This document shows, one piece after another, positions 1-11,319 of a stretch of DNA of 64,000 nucleotides. A program made the translations under genes and the position numbers. Under the pieces are notes generated by a model. The model saw nothing but the letters and a program-made list of their open reading frames with translations, did no database searches and was not told the origin of the DNA. Origin of the DNA: Cunninghamia lanceolata (lineage: Eukaryota; Streptophyta; Pinopsida; Cupressales; Cupressaceae); contig BSBN01000213.1 in assembly GCA_027924645.1 (NCBI GenBank), positions 31,684,501 through 31,748,500 of the forward strand, read 5' to 3'. Position 1 is the stretch's first letter. The number at the start of each line of letters is the position of its first letter.

Positions 1-497
1 TCGTTTGCATACAAGTGCGGACAGGGTGCGTGCAAATCGCGATAGGTTCGTCATGGGCAAACCCGAGGAGCATCTAGGTGATAGTTGACAAACCTGTAGC
101 GAAAAACCTTTTTGTAAATTTTTTTTTTTTTAATAATTTTTCACTGACTACGGGTCTGTGCCAATGGTTTGCAATGCTTGGGCATTTACAGAGGACACAT
201 CAACTGAAACGAGGGCACTATGGTATGTGGAACACCCAATCAACCCCATGAACAACTGTCGAACGGAGGAACTATTCATTACGACTATTCAACAATAATG
301 ACTTGACTATTCATTACATTCACTCCGACCCCCCAGAACTACCTAGGTGAATAGATATTATAATATAATGTTTTTTTTTGCTAGGTGACAAGCGTTTGAC
401 CGAAGCTATTAATCGGTGTGGCCACAACACGGGGGACCTCATCCTCGAGCATGAACACCCTTAGCATGAACGCTTGCATTAACGCTGGTGGTTCAAA

Positions 498-600
498 CCC
501 GCGAGCTCATTGGCCCAGCAGGGGCCCTACAAGGAAGCAAGGCCCGTGAGCTCGTCAGCCCAACAGGGCTCAAAGCCAGCGAGCTCGTTGGCCCAGCGGG
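498..600. repeat. Short GC-rich imperfect triplication
   Basis: Three imperfect units of about 25-27 bases start at 498, 543 and 576. Each contains a gagctc core followed by a ggcccagcaggg-like block. The stretch is much richer in GC than its surroundings. No ORF of note crosses it. It may be a relic of an older tandem repeat or part of an LTR, but no partner copy was seen in the window. Confidence 0.6.
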
Positions 601-660
601 CGTTTGAACCTTGGTGGCATGGATAACGCCATGCTTTAACCATCACACTGTGCCATTAAC

Positions 661-896
661 GGCATAATATGGCATATTATTATATTTATATATTTTATTA
701 CTAATACTTATATTTTATAATGTTTTATTTATATATTATGTATAATATGATATATATTTATAATATGCATAAATATAATATAATAATATATCATAGTATA
801 ATATATTAATAATATAAATATTATATATTTATATATTATATTATATATAATATTTATAATATGTATATTATTAATATATTATAATAATGATATATT

Positions 897-933
<37 letters not shown>

Positions 934-945
934 ATATTGATATTG
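661..945. repeat. AT-rich low-complexity tract with TAA/ATT microsatellite
   Basis: Almost pure A/T sequence with TATA-type runs, ending in a trinucleotide TAA/ATT microsatellite at about 895-937. ORFs here are low-complexity artefacts made of Ile, Asn and Tyr. Nothing functional is visible. Confidence 0.85.
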
Positions 946-1039
946 TACGAACGAACCCAACCCCAAAAAAAATTTTGCCGAATCCACAAACCCAAACCAA
1001 AACTGGCAACTTAGTAAAATAGAGAACATGGAGTAGGAC

Positions 1040-1630
1040 AGATGACCAAGGGCAGTAATAAGAGAAGTGTTGAACATAAGAAAGAGGACATGGATGGAAC
1101 AAAACAAATGATAGATGAATAAGTGGGATAACAACCTACAAGAATGCCCAGCCACCAATCAAGAGATAAAAAATTATGTGAGAAAAGTTTAAACCAACTA
1201 AGTGGAGAAAGCAACTCAGGAGGAAAAAGCAATACTATATGACTCAGTTCAATCCCACTTAATAACATGACCATAAAACCTACATAGTGGCAAAAATCAA
1301 ATGAAAAATGCAGATGCTCATAGCCCAATTAAGGACTGATTCACACCAACTCAGATGTGAGATAGGTAGGTGAAAGGTCCCAAAAGAAAGTTGGGAAGAG
1401 AGAATATGTATTTTCTGCACCTCAGGAAGGGTAGACACGGAATGGCACTATATCATGGAATGCTCCGAGTTTGATGACATTCAGAATAACTATCGGGACA
1501 GCTTGCAAGGGAAGTCGTTATCTACCATATTTGAAGAGGGAAATGTTGGGAAAAAAAAAAGGCAAGAAACTTTTTATCAAAATTCACAGCAGGAGTATGA
1601 AACTTCAAAAGCAGAAAAATAATAGAGATT
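1040..1630 (+). mobile_element. LINE 3'-end fragment (ORF2 C-terminus), copy 1
   Basis: Translating the plus strand in shifting frames gives the same C-terminal LINE ORF2 block as at 24.5-25.1 kb and 44.8-45.4 kb. It contains the phrases KKTWM-Q (near 1085), QLRT-S-HLRCE-GR (near 1330-1370), a two-cysteine block around FC and W-H-IMEC (near 1410-1460), and L-TIFEE (near 1520-1540). Several frameshifts and stops break it. The endonuclease and reverse transcriptase regions are absent, as expected for a 5'-truncated LINE. It lies on the strand opposite the arabinofuranosidase exon and would sit in that gene's first intron if the gene continues leftward. Confidence 0.75.
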
Positions 1631-1949
1631 TAAACTAGAGTTTAACTGCTATATGATGTTTTTCAGCCACATCCCACTTCTTTGGTTTTAACTTTTTTTT
1701 AACTTTGGGGTCCCACAAACTGTTTTGGTCTCACAGGTATTTTTTATTAGATAAGTGCTTTTAACTGGAGCTATGAACCGGAAAGGGTTTTGAAAGGACC
1801 CCGAAATCTTGTACAACAAGAACAGCCAACAACCACAAGAAACAAGAGCACAGAGACAAGAACCAACAACAACATGAGACTACAACCAACAAAGAAACAA
1901 GGTCTCACAGATGTTATTACAATGTCTATCATATCATCTAATATCATAT

Positions 1950-2345
1950 CTCCTTTCCCAGGTAAAAAGGGAGAAACAATTAACATGAAAAATCTGCAGG
2001 CTCATATTTCCTAGCAACATTGTATAATCGTATTGTATAACAGCAGCTTCTCTCTCCAGAAAAAGGGGAGATATAATATGAAAGATATGTAGGTACATGA
2101 CTCCTAGCAACATTGTACAATTATATTGTATAACAGTGGGTTCCCTCTCCCTCTCCTATAAAAAGGGTGGCGATTGACATAAAAGATCTGTTGGTTCTTT
2201 CTCCCCACTTAGAAAAAGGGGAGACAATAAATATAAAAAATATGCAGGTTCGTAGCTCCTAGCAACATTATATAGTAGTATTGTATAACAGTGGATTCCG
2301 TCCCCCTCCACAGATTAAAAAAGGGGGAGAGAATTAATACGATAA
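1950..2345. repeat. Imperfect tandem repeats inside putative intron 1
   Basis: About five degenerate units, anchored by an aaaaaggggaga-like purine block at 1964, 2060, 2160, 2213 and 2317. Most are followed by ctcctagcaacattgta and attgtataacagtgg. Unit spacing varies from about 53 to 105 bases. The repeats lie just downstream, in the gene's direction, of the splice donor at 2512-2516, so they are likely intronic. Confidence 0.7.
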
Positions 2346-2511
2346 AAAAGCCTTTCCTATTTTAGAGAGAAGGGATAAATCTCCAGCAAATATGAAAAAT
2401 CGAATAACCACCTGTAGCAAATGTAAATTGTTCTTGTCTTTGTGCTGAATAAAAATACAAGAAAAATCAAATTGATGCTTCATTTTATCAAGCAATGGAA
2501 GGAATTTAAAT

Positions 2512-2516
2512 CTTAC
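2512..2516 (-). other. 5' splice donor of arabinofuranosidase intron 1
   Basis: The minus strand reads CGAG then GTAAGA, fitting the plant donor consensus. The coding match to the enzyme family stops at this point. ORF reading beyond it gives a lysine- and phenylalanine-rich tail typical of intron read-through. Confidence 0.75.
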
Positions 2517-2693
2517 CTCGAAAAATATTCCAAAAAGAGTTGAAGGAATCGTTCTGACAGGTTGCCCTGCATCCACATTAAGAGACACTGTCTCGTTCTG
2601 CTGCTGCGCAAAAACCACCATTCCACCGCACCATATCGCGGCAAATGCAACTAAAAAGTTCAAAATTCCACTCCTTTCCTCCATTTCCAGCAC
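2517..2693 (-). CDS. Alpha-L-arabinofuranosidase (GH51-type), exon 1 only
   Basis: Exon 1 of 59 codons, starting at the ATG complement at 2691-2693. The first 30 or so residues form a signal peptide with a hydrophobic core ending MVVFA before QQQ, so the mature protein would be secreted to the cell wall. The end of the exon, IPSTLFGIFFE, matches the conserved N-terminal strand of plant alpha-L-arabinofuranosidase 1-type enzymes, where the next residues are EINHAGAGG. These enzymes remove arabinose from arabinoxylan and pectic arabinan. The frame then meets GTAAGA, a consensus splice donor, exactly where the family match stops, in phase 0. I looked for the next exon on the minus strand between 1 and 2510 and did not find it. 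It may lie beyond the window after a long intron, or this may be an orphan exon. A second methionine is four codons in. Identification rests on a short but distinctive match. Confidence 0.72.
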
Positions 2694-2793
2694 TTAACCA
2701 GCAAATACTGCAAGGCTTTCCAGACAAAAACAATTTCAACACGCTCCCGTTATTGCCCGTCTCTTAAACATATTTTCACAAAATAAGCAATTA

Positions 2794-3050
2794 TACTGCA
2801 AGCCTGGAACAGACTTTACTTGCCAGACAACAATATACGGTAAATATACTTTTTGGCAAAAATAACAACTCTACTGGAATCCTTGAACAATCTTCAGACA
2901 ACAGTATGCAGTATAAATAGTAAATACCGTCTTTTGAAAGAAATAACAACTATACTGCAAACCTTTTAACAATCTCAACTTATCAGACAACAGTACGCGA
3001 TAAGAACCCTTAACAAAATACTGGAAACCTTGAACAGTTTGTAGCCATTA
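2794..3050. repeat. About 80-bp tandem repeats upstream of the arabinofuranosidase start
   Basis: Units begin with tactg(c/g)aa at 2794, 2872, 2953 and 3019. Shared blocks include cagacaacagtat and aaataacaact. The array begins 100 bases upstream of the start codon, in the likely 5' UTR or promoter. The plus strand carries a cagtataaatag block at about 2908-2920, but that is the wrong strand for a simple TATA box of this gene. Confidence 0.7.
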
Positions 3051-3299
3051 AGCAGCAATTCTCCAGCACTATTTAACGATCCAATAGAAACGCACAATAA
3101 ATATGTCTCTTTTGTTACTTCAAATAAACTTGAAATATAATAAACTCTAGCTTCCCAAAAACGATTCCAAAACCAAAGCTTTTTCACAAAAATTCGACAG
3201 TTCTAGTCATGTGAACTTCAATTTTGCCAAACTTTCGTTTCAAAGCCGTCGGCCCTTGCCTTTTAACAGCATGTTCTACAACTGTAACGACTGTAATGC

Positions 3300-5760
3300 C
3301 AAATTTTTAGATAAGCAGGCTAAATCCCCTCCATATTTCTGTTAGATTTGCCATGTGATGACAATTTTTTTACTTCCGCCGCGTTCCTCGAATAATAGCC
3401 TAACCATCGCCGGTGGATTTAAATATAAAACAAGTGCGCCTCTGTAGTGTTGTAGTAACAGTATGTGTATTGTTTTGTGGTTGGTAGATGAGGTGTGGTA
3501 CATTGTTTTAGAGACCAATTAGTAGTTAGAAGTTAAATAATTTTTTATGTTATATTTGTATTATTTATTTATATGAATTGAAGATGTTCGCAGTAATGGA
3601 ATAAGTTGTGATTATTTTACTATAATAGTCTATACTAGCACTTGCACCCATAGGAGGTTCAAGGAATACGCCGATAAGAACAATTGATGAGTCAATAAAA
3701 TTTACCGACATGATTTTATGGCATGAGACATTTATCAACCTCGTAAACCTAGAACTAGTTTAGACCCATTCTAAACTAGTTGTAAACCTAGTCATGGAAT
3801 ACCAACCATCTTATTGTCCAACCAACCCATAGAATACCCATTAAAGAAAGCCGATATTTTGTAGGATAATTGCTTGCAGAGCATCTTTTTTCTGGTTGTT
3901 TGATCGATTAGGAGATCGCCTAAAAATTGTCAAACATCGGTGAAGTTGTCTAATGTTTGAAATAATAACAGGTGTGTTCGGTTGCGTGCTAGCTACACCG
4001 ATTTAATGCCGCACAATGTGCTTTGATGTTGTCGTGCAACAGCGTATATGCGCACTCTTGTATACCTAGTGTTTGTTATATTGACATTTTATTTCAAATG
4101 ATTAGACAATTAGCAATCGAGCTTTTAGGTCAATTGAATGGATCGCCAGGAAGAAGTTTTATCACTGTCTGGTTGCCATATTTTGTAAGCTTTGATACGC
4201 AAATCGATATTTTGGTAACACGAGGATTTTTCTAGCTATTGCGTGTCTACGAGAGATATATGAGGACTTTCCATATATTTGCAGTTTCAAGCACCAGCAA
4301 AATTTGCCCAATTTCAAGCAAAAACAAGGATTTGGGAGTTTAGAGCACTAGCAAAATTTCACACAAGCACAGTGAGTCAATCAAAATAGAAGCGTCCAAA
4401 ATGGTTCTAACCCAGCTGTCGCTACTTCCTGTTGTCACCATTCATGCAGCTTGGCATTCACCTCTTACCACCTACCTCTTTTGGATAGATCCATCAGTAT
4501 ATATATACTGAATTTAGGCCCATTACCTCTATTAATTCTCTCTTAACAGGCTAGCCAACAAGCTTCTCACAGGTATATCATGTTGCATTTCTACTATGGT
4601 AGATCACAATGCTACTTCCTAATTCAGCAGATGCATCATCCCTTGCTTGTATAGACTCCTCAAGTCCAAACCTGCAAAAATGAGCTTCATGTGACCAGGT
4701 TCTAAATTTGATGGTCGTATGGTTGTATTTAAACGCTCACCAGCAAATAATGGATATGAGGAAATATAGAAAATTTAGGAAACAAAAAAACCAAATAACA
4801 TACTCTAATCTACTACAGTTCTTCAAATTATTGTTTGTCCAACTCTTCTGCATTTGTTCTTGTCATTGTAGTCAAGTGTATTTATATACACTCTCGGACA
4901 GTGATCGAAGACTATGACAGATATGAAATGAATGCATAATGCTTGCCAGTGGTAACAATGCACACCATCCCGAGATTGATGTGATTTAGAAGTGAATCAG
5001 ATCCATTTCATAAGTAGGTATCATTTCGTATCATAAAAATCCAACTATCGGAGGAGAATGGAGGCTAGGCGTCCCATAAATTAATGGGGATCAATATAAA
5101 AAAGTCCCCAGATCTAATAACAAATTCACTCACTTTTCCGGTGTTAATATGCGCTCCCTTCAGTTCACCTCAAATCTTGCAATTGGATATGCTTGCGTGA
5201 GTTATTTGCTTTCAACCATTTTCCCTTTCCTTTTCCTTTGAAAAAACAAAAAAATCTGGCAGGGGCATTTAAACGACATGAGACTTTTTGCGGCACGATT
5301 TTTCCTAACGTGCAAACAAGTTTATAAAATTTACGGGCATATTTTTTTAATCTACTAGGAAAAATGGCTGAGACAATTTTCCAAGCACTACAATGCTCAC
5401 ATGTAATCGATGACTTTTTAGAATAGAAAATCTGTCATCTGCTACCAGCGTGAAGATTTTTATGGCGTGAGACAATTCCGAGCACTATGATGCTCACAAG
5501 TAAAAGCCTATCAGCTAAATATAATTATTTTTGAATTTTTCAAATAAATCAATGATATTTATATAGATACAATACAATAATAGACTTGTTGACAAAATCA
5601 TACATATTGAAATCAGTATGCTATTGTTTATATGTTTCGTTCTATGTATTGTACATGCTTTGCGAATATGATGAAGCCCACATTGCACCTACATGATCTC
5701 GTGTCTTCCTTTGCCACTATTAAGTAGAGTCCTATCATCAAAAAGTAAGAACCTTTTTAT
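3300..5760. other. Intergenic stretch with no recognisable gene
   Basis: ORFs here are short and resemble no family I know. The sequence is unique within the window. The only local structure is a perfect 18-base AT-rich palindrome at 4494-4511. It ends at the chromovirus target site. Confidence 0.6.
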
Positions 5761-5765
5761 TTATA

Positions 5766-6678
5766 TGATGAAGGGGCATAAATCATAAAACACACAACAA
5801 AAATTGCACACACAAAATAGAATGTTCTTTTATTGATTTGTACAACTCATTACATTATAGAAGCTCAAATACAATCGAAGGAATCAATCCTCTCCAGACT
5901 GCAACACACTACAGCTTCCTTATCTCCAGGCTCTGGAATCATTTCTCTTCTATAACCCCAAATCTGCTAGGGTTTCTATTTTCCTACCTATTCTTGACTC
6001 TACACTTTCCACCTTAACTCTATTACTGCCCAGGGTTCCCAAAAATAGTCATAAATAGCCCTTTTTAGCGGCCTCTAGCTAAATTTCAAAATTGCAACTC
6101 CCTCCAAAAGTAGGTCAACTTCCGGGAAGTATAACTTTTGATCCAGGTGTCCAATTGACAAACCGTTTTAAGCACCAGAAAGCTCGCAAAGTGAACTATC
6201 ACGTTGAAAATCCGTCAACTTTTTGGGACATTATGGGATGTGTTAGTGCCTCATATCCTGGATTTACATCAACTTTTTGAGACGTTATGGGATGTTTTAG
6301 TGCCTCATATCTGGTTTCAAAAAATTTCACGGGTTTTTTAGAAAACAAAAACATTAATATTTTTCAGCTCACAAATGATCTCTGCCTGATTCCTTCACCA
6401 AAGGTCTTATATTTCATTTACGAAGCTTCCTGTAAATTTTCACTTCAATCCATGCCCAAATGCAAACATTGCTGAAATGGCAATTAAACTTTCCAAAAAT
6501 AGCAGTTTGTTATTTTTAGCAGTTTGAAAAAACTGAAAGTCATGCATCATTATTCAAGCAATTATGGAACTCGAAATACTAAGTAAGGAAAGAAATGAAA
6601 ATAAATTCAATGATTTTGAATCAACATCTTTTTGGGTGATGCAAGATTGCCTTTACACCACTAGAGGCTCCAACATCA
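5766..6678 (-). repeat. Chromovirus LTR 1 (3' LTR of the array)
   Basis: Direct repeat of the LTRs at 11320 and 16822. On the minus strand it runs from TGATGTTGGAGC to CCTTCATCA, giving short terminal inverted repeats TGATG/CATCA. Shared blocks include aatagaatgttcttttatt and a gcaagattgcctttacaccact motif near the right end. It is preceded by TTATA at 5761-5765. Confidence 0.88.
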
Positions 6679-8100
6679 GACACCTAGCGTAATTTGAGAA
6701 GTGACCATATCACGTCTCAAGTGTTTGTTTGAGGAAAAACCCAAACTCTCAACCTCTGCCTTAGACAACCAAGAAGAATATTCAATAGGCCTTCCTTTCC
6801 ATTTCACCAGATATTCTTCATATTGCATGTTTCGAGTACTTCTTCCCACATGGCTATCCAAGATCTCTTCTATCTCCTCTATTGAAGTAGATGCCGGAAT
6901 ACTCCACTGTTCTTCTGTTGGTCCATCCTTTATGCCACCTTCATGATATTCTGTTAAATCAGCAATGTTGAACACAGGTGAAATGTTGATCCCACTCAGC
7001 AACTCTATCTCATATGCATTTCCTGAATCATGCTTCTTCAAAATTCTACATGGTTCAAATTTCTTCATTTTTAGCTTATTCTATGTTCCAATTGGGAAAC
7101 TCTATTTTCTCAAGTGAACCATGACTTCATCTCCTACCTGGAACTCCTTATATCTTCACTTCTAATCTGCCTTAGCCTTGTAGTAAATATTTATCTTATT
7201 AATGTGCTTTCTCACCTCTTCATGTAAATTCTTCAGGTGTTCTGCAAAGTCTTCAGCCTCAGCACTTATATTTTCTGCTCTGTCCATCTTCCTTAACTCT
7301 GAAGCATTTCTTGGACTATTGCCATATACAATCTAGAATTGTGATTTACTAGTACTCCTATTGACATAATTGTTGTAAGCAAATTCTACCTATGGTAAAA
7401 TCAAATCCCATCCCTTGGGCTTATCTCCTACTAAGCATTGTAGCAAGTTACCCAAACTCCTATTCACCACTAATGTATGTCCATCAGTCTGTGGATGGTG
7501 TGTAGAACTGAACTTCAAATCCATCTTCAACTTCTTCCATAATGTCCTCCAGAAATAATCAACAAACTTGGTATCTCGATCTAAAACTATGCTCTTAGGT
7601 AGACCATGTAATCTCACCACCTCCTTGAAATATAACTCTGCAATATGAGTAGCATCATTAGTCTTATTACAAGGAATGAAATGTGTTATCTTTGAGAATT
7701 TGTCCACCACAACAAAAATGGAATCATGTTTTCTCTGTCCTTGGTAAACCAAGAACAAAATCCATACTAATATCATCCCATGGCTTCTCTGGTATAGGTA
7801 ATGGCTGATATAGTTTTGTATTCTGACTTGTCCCTTTTACCATCTTACACACTCTAAAACTTTGCACAAATTTCCTCACATCCTACTGTAATTGTGGCAA
7901 ATAATAATGTTCACTAACAATAGCAATGGTCTTAGCTCGACCAAAGTGTCTAGCTAATCCCCCACTATGTTTCTCCTTAATCAATTTCTCTCTCATGGAA
8001 CTCCTCGGAATGCACAACAAGCTTCCCCTAAACAACATGCCATCTTGGATTATGAAATCCAACCATTTTTTCATGTCCAAAGTAGCAGGTTCTAAACAAG
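6679..8100 (-). pseudogene. Integrase and chromodomain, chromovirus copy 1 (broken)
   Basis: The integrase zinc region is partly visible near 7890-8000 (GGLARHFGRAKT). The catalytic core runs from about 7740 to 7390 with [12 protein letters not shown], then [15 protein letters not shown], then HHPQTDG. The usual catalytic glutamate after TDG is lost: the sequence reads [10 protein letters not shown], where the family has TDGQTEVVNR. The C-terminal chromodomain at about 6900-6720 reads YEEYLVKWKGRPIEYSSWL, with its aromatic and WKG residues intact. This domain directs integration by binding chromatin marks. Stops and frameshifts separate the segments. The chromodomain ends within a few dozen bases of LTR 1. 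Confidence 0.85.
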
Positions 8101-9450
8101 CTTTTCAAGCCTCTGCAAAATCAAGATACAAACTTTTGAGTTCATCGAACCCAACAACCTCTATCTTCATTTCTGTCAATAAATTTTGCCTTCTGCTTAA
8201 GGCATCTGCAACTCTATTGGACTTCCCACTCCTGTGTTTCAAAACAAAAGTATAACCCCGCAAAAACTAAACCCATTTTAAGTGTCTTTGATTTAACTTT
8301 CCTTGACTATTAAGATACTGCAAAGCCTGATGATCAGTATATGAAACAAACTCTTTTGGCAATAGATAATGTCTATGTTTCTTCAAAGCCTGAACTATTG
8401 CATAAAACTCCTGATCATAAACATAATACTTTTTCTTGGCATCAGCAAGCTTCTCAATGAAATAGGCAATGGGCTTACCTTCTTGGCTCAAACCAGCTCC
8501 TATAGCACTACCACTAGCATCACAATTTACCTGAAATACCTTATTGAAATTTGGAAGTGTCAAAATAGGTTGCTCTATGACTTCTTGCTTCAATGTATCA
8601 AAACTCTTGTTTGCTCCTATAGTCCATCTAAACTCTTTTCTATCCCCTCTCATTGTCTTAGTTAGGGGTGCACAAATGCTACTAAAATTTCTAATAAACT
8701 TTCTATAAAAACATGCCAAACCATGAAAAGATCTTACCTCTGTAGCACTCCTTGGTGTAGGTCATTCAATGATAGCCCTTACTTTTTCTGGGTCCATCTT
8801 GACACCTTCCTCTGAGACAACAAATCCCAAATATACCAACTCCTTCTTTGTAAAACTACATTTCTTCAGATTAATCAGCAACTTTTCCTCCCTCTGCTTC
8901 TCTAAAACTCTTCTAATATGCATCAGATGATCATCCCAAATCTTACTGAAAATCAAAATGTCATCTAAATAAACAATAACAAAACTTCCCAAAAACTATT
9001 TCAATACCTCGTTCATGAGCCACATGAATGTGCTCAGTGCATTCGTTAGCCCAAATGGCATGACTAACCACTCATAAAAACCTTCCTTTGTCTCGAAGGT
9101 TGTCTTCCATTTGTCTCCTTCTCTGATTCAGAACTGGTGATACCCACTCTTCAAGTCAATCTTTGTAAAGTACTTGGCTCCACTCAAACAATACATTATG
9201 TCATCCATTCTAGGCAATGGAAATCTATACTTGATAATGTTCTTATTGATGGCTCGAGAGTCTGTACACATCCTCCACTCTCCATCTTTCTTTGGTACTA
9301 GTATTGTAGGTACCGCACATGGACTTAGGCTCTACCTTATTAGTCCCTTCCTCAACAACTCCTGAACTTGTCTGTTCAGCTCTTCATTCTCTGCAGGGCT
9401 CATTCTGTGGGCTACCTTATTCGACAAATTGGCTCCTAGTATCAAATCCA
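8101..9450 (-). pseudogene. Reverse transcriptase-RNase H, chromovirus copy 1 (broken)
   Basis: The palm begins near 9400. It contains [11 protein letters not shown] and DSRAIN, a [14 protein letters not shown] block near 9140 and PFGLTNA near 9045. The catalytic VYLDDILIF has YLDD at 8960-8971, intact. RNase H follows at about 8719-8270, with CDASGSAIGAGLSQEGKPIAY and TDHQALQYLNSQGK. A stop directly after the LNEVLK block and several others show decay. The region matches copy 2 (13.6-14.9 kb) closely throughout. Confidence 0.9.
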
Positions 9451-9499
9451 TTTGAGGACTTATCTTCCTCACTGGTGGTAAACCTTCCAGTACATTATC

Positions 9500-10060
9500 A
9501 AAGACAATATCCTGAAATTACTCCAATAGATCTGAGACTTCTATTGGGATATCTTCACATTTCTCTTGACTAATCTTAGGAATCAATGCAAAGCAATGAT
9601 GCTTATGCTTCATACCCTCAAAAAATTTCCTACCATCTACCAAGCAAATTATGGCAATACTACATACCTTTTCTTCCACCTCCTCTAAGTGCTTCAACTT
9701 ATGATGAACTCCATCCTTTGTTAGGGAATATGTGTTTGCATGGCCATCATGGACAGCGCACCTATCATACTGCCATGGCCTCCCCAACAGCATATGACAT
9801 GCATCCATCAGTATGATATCACACATCACCTCATCATGGTAGTCCCCAATCTTGAACTTTGCTAAACACTGCTCATTGACCAAAGCTCTATGATCCTTCT
9901 GCAACCATGCAATCTGATATGGATGTAGATGCTTTCTTCTTGTCAACTTCAACTTGTCAACCATCTCCTCTAAAACAAGATTGTCAGTGCTTCCACTATC
10001 AATAATAATATCACAACACTTACCTTCACATTTGCACCTTGTGAGGAATAAACTCTTCCT
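9500..10060 (-). pseudogene. Aspartic protease, chromovirus copy 1 (broken)
   Basis: The minus strand reads IIIDSGSTDNLV near 10015-9980, the retropepsin active-site motif. The flap and C-terminal part follow, with MLLGRPWQYD near 9790. The ORF from 9964 to 9518 keeps about 148 codons open. The protease would cleave the gag-pol polyprotein. Family plants typically show DSGSxDN and LLGRPW at these positions. Confidence 0.85.
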
Positions 10061-11218
10061 CTAATTAGGTTCTTTCTCCTCATTCAACAAAGTTCTTCTG
10101 ACAACTAGGATTTCTCCCCTTTCAACATCTTCAGAATGCTCAAACTGTGCATCTTCATCTACATGTGCAACTCGTGCATTACCTTCAAATCTTCTATTCG
10201 TCCTTCCTTGATGTTGTAGACACTCATATGCTCGATTCCCTTCTTCTCCACATTGGAAATAGGTTCCCCTAAAACCTCCTCTTCTAAGTCCTTGCCCAGG
10301 TCTGCCTCTTCCTCTTTGTTCACCATTAGTTTGGTCACGAAGGTGGTAGGTATTATCTCCTATCTGATTTCAACTGGTGCCAGCTTCTTCACTTTTCTTT
10401 GGATCTTCATTTTGGCCTCCATAGGGTCTTCCACCAATCCTTCCACCTTGACCTCTTCCCCATTGATTGCTGTCAAATCTTTTATTCAGCCTCTCTTACA
10501 CCTTTAGGCAAAACTAGTGCGTATCTTCTATGGTGGTTTTTCTAACCAAGCTTAGCTCCTCTTGAATACTTGGCCTCAACGTATTAATGTAACGGGCTAC
10601 CTTCTCTTTGTTGGCCTCTACATGGCCTCTCTTGATAGTATTCTTATAAAACTCTTCTATATACTCCTTAAAAGACTTATTACTTTGCTTCAGTCCTTGC
10701 AGCTTCTTCAGCAACTCCATCTCATAGTCTATAGGAATGAATTGTTTCTTCAGTTTCTCCACCATCTAATCCCATTTGGTAATCTTTCCTTTTCCTCTTA
10801 TGTTCCTCTCTAACTGGACCTCCTTCCACCAAATATTGGCATGGCCCTTCAACTTTGTTTTTGCAAACTTGACCCAATCTGGCTCCTCCACATCTTCATA
10901 CTCTAAATACTCTTCCATGTCATTGATCCAACCAATAAGCTGTTCTGGATTCAAATCTCCAAAATATCTAGAAACTTTGATCCTGGGCCTCTTTCCAATC
11001 TTAGAAATGGCCCTCAACAATCTAACTTCTGTAGGATCTCTTGTAACTTGTTATTGCTCAGATAGCTCTTCTTCAGCTTCATCCTCGCTTTCTTCTCTTG
11101 TTCTCGACTCTAATCCTCTTCGCAGCTCGTCTTGCAATGCATCAATTTACCTTTGTAGGGCTCCAAAACCCTCTTTTGTCAAAGCATTCCTCCCAATATG
11201 ATTTCCTCATGGAGGCAT
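10061..11218 (-). pseudogene. Gag, chromovirus copy 1 (broken)
   Basis: The likely start is the MPPxxN/D methionine complement at 11216-11218, about 90 bases inside the primer site. The capsid-like retrotransposon gag domain includes WINDMEEYLEYEDV (about 10930), KLKGHANIWWKE (about 10850) and YEMELLKKLQGLKQ (about 10720). An Arg/Gly-rich linker follows, then one zinc knuckle near 10240. That knuckle reads YFQCGEEGNRAYEC, so both the first cysteine (now Tyr) and the histidine (now Asn) are changed. Several stops interrupt it. Gag forms the virus-like particle that packages the RNA. Confidence 0.87.
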
Positions 11219-11305
11219 CTTGATCTTTGCAACAAACCCACAACCTCAGGTCCTGGTGCAAACTACCTCATGGTCGGCGATCTGTCTACACATTCATGAA
11301 CCCTC

Positions 11306-11317
11306 GCTCTGATACCA
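11306..11317 (-). other. Primer binding site, tRNA-iMet type, copy 1
   Basis: The minus strand reads TGGTATCAGAGC, complementary to the 3' end of plant initiator methionine tRNA. It lies two bases from the LTR 2 end (11320). Minus-strand DNA synthesis would start here. Confidence 0.9.
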
Positions 11318-11319
11318 CT

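Noticed and set aside
854..1158. Overlapping minus-strand ORFs
   Set aside because: They are made of TAA/ATT microsatellite translation and read through LINE debris on the other strand.
2905..2922. TATA box for the arabinofuranosidase gene
   Set aside because: The motif reads correctly only on the plus strand, opposite to the gene, and is part of a tandem repeat unit.
4494..4511. Perfect 18-base palindrome
   Set aside because: Almost all A/T with alternating TA, so easily produced by chance in this composition.
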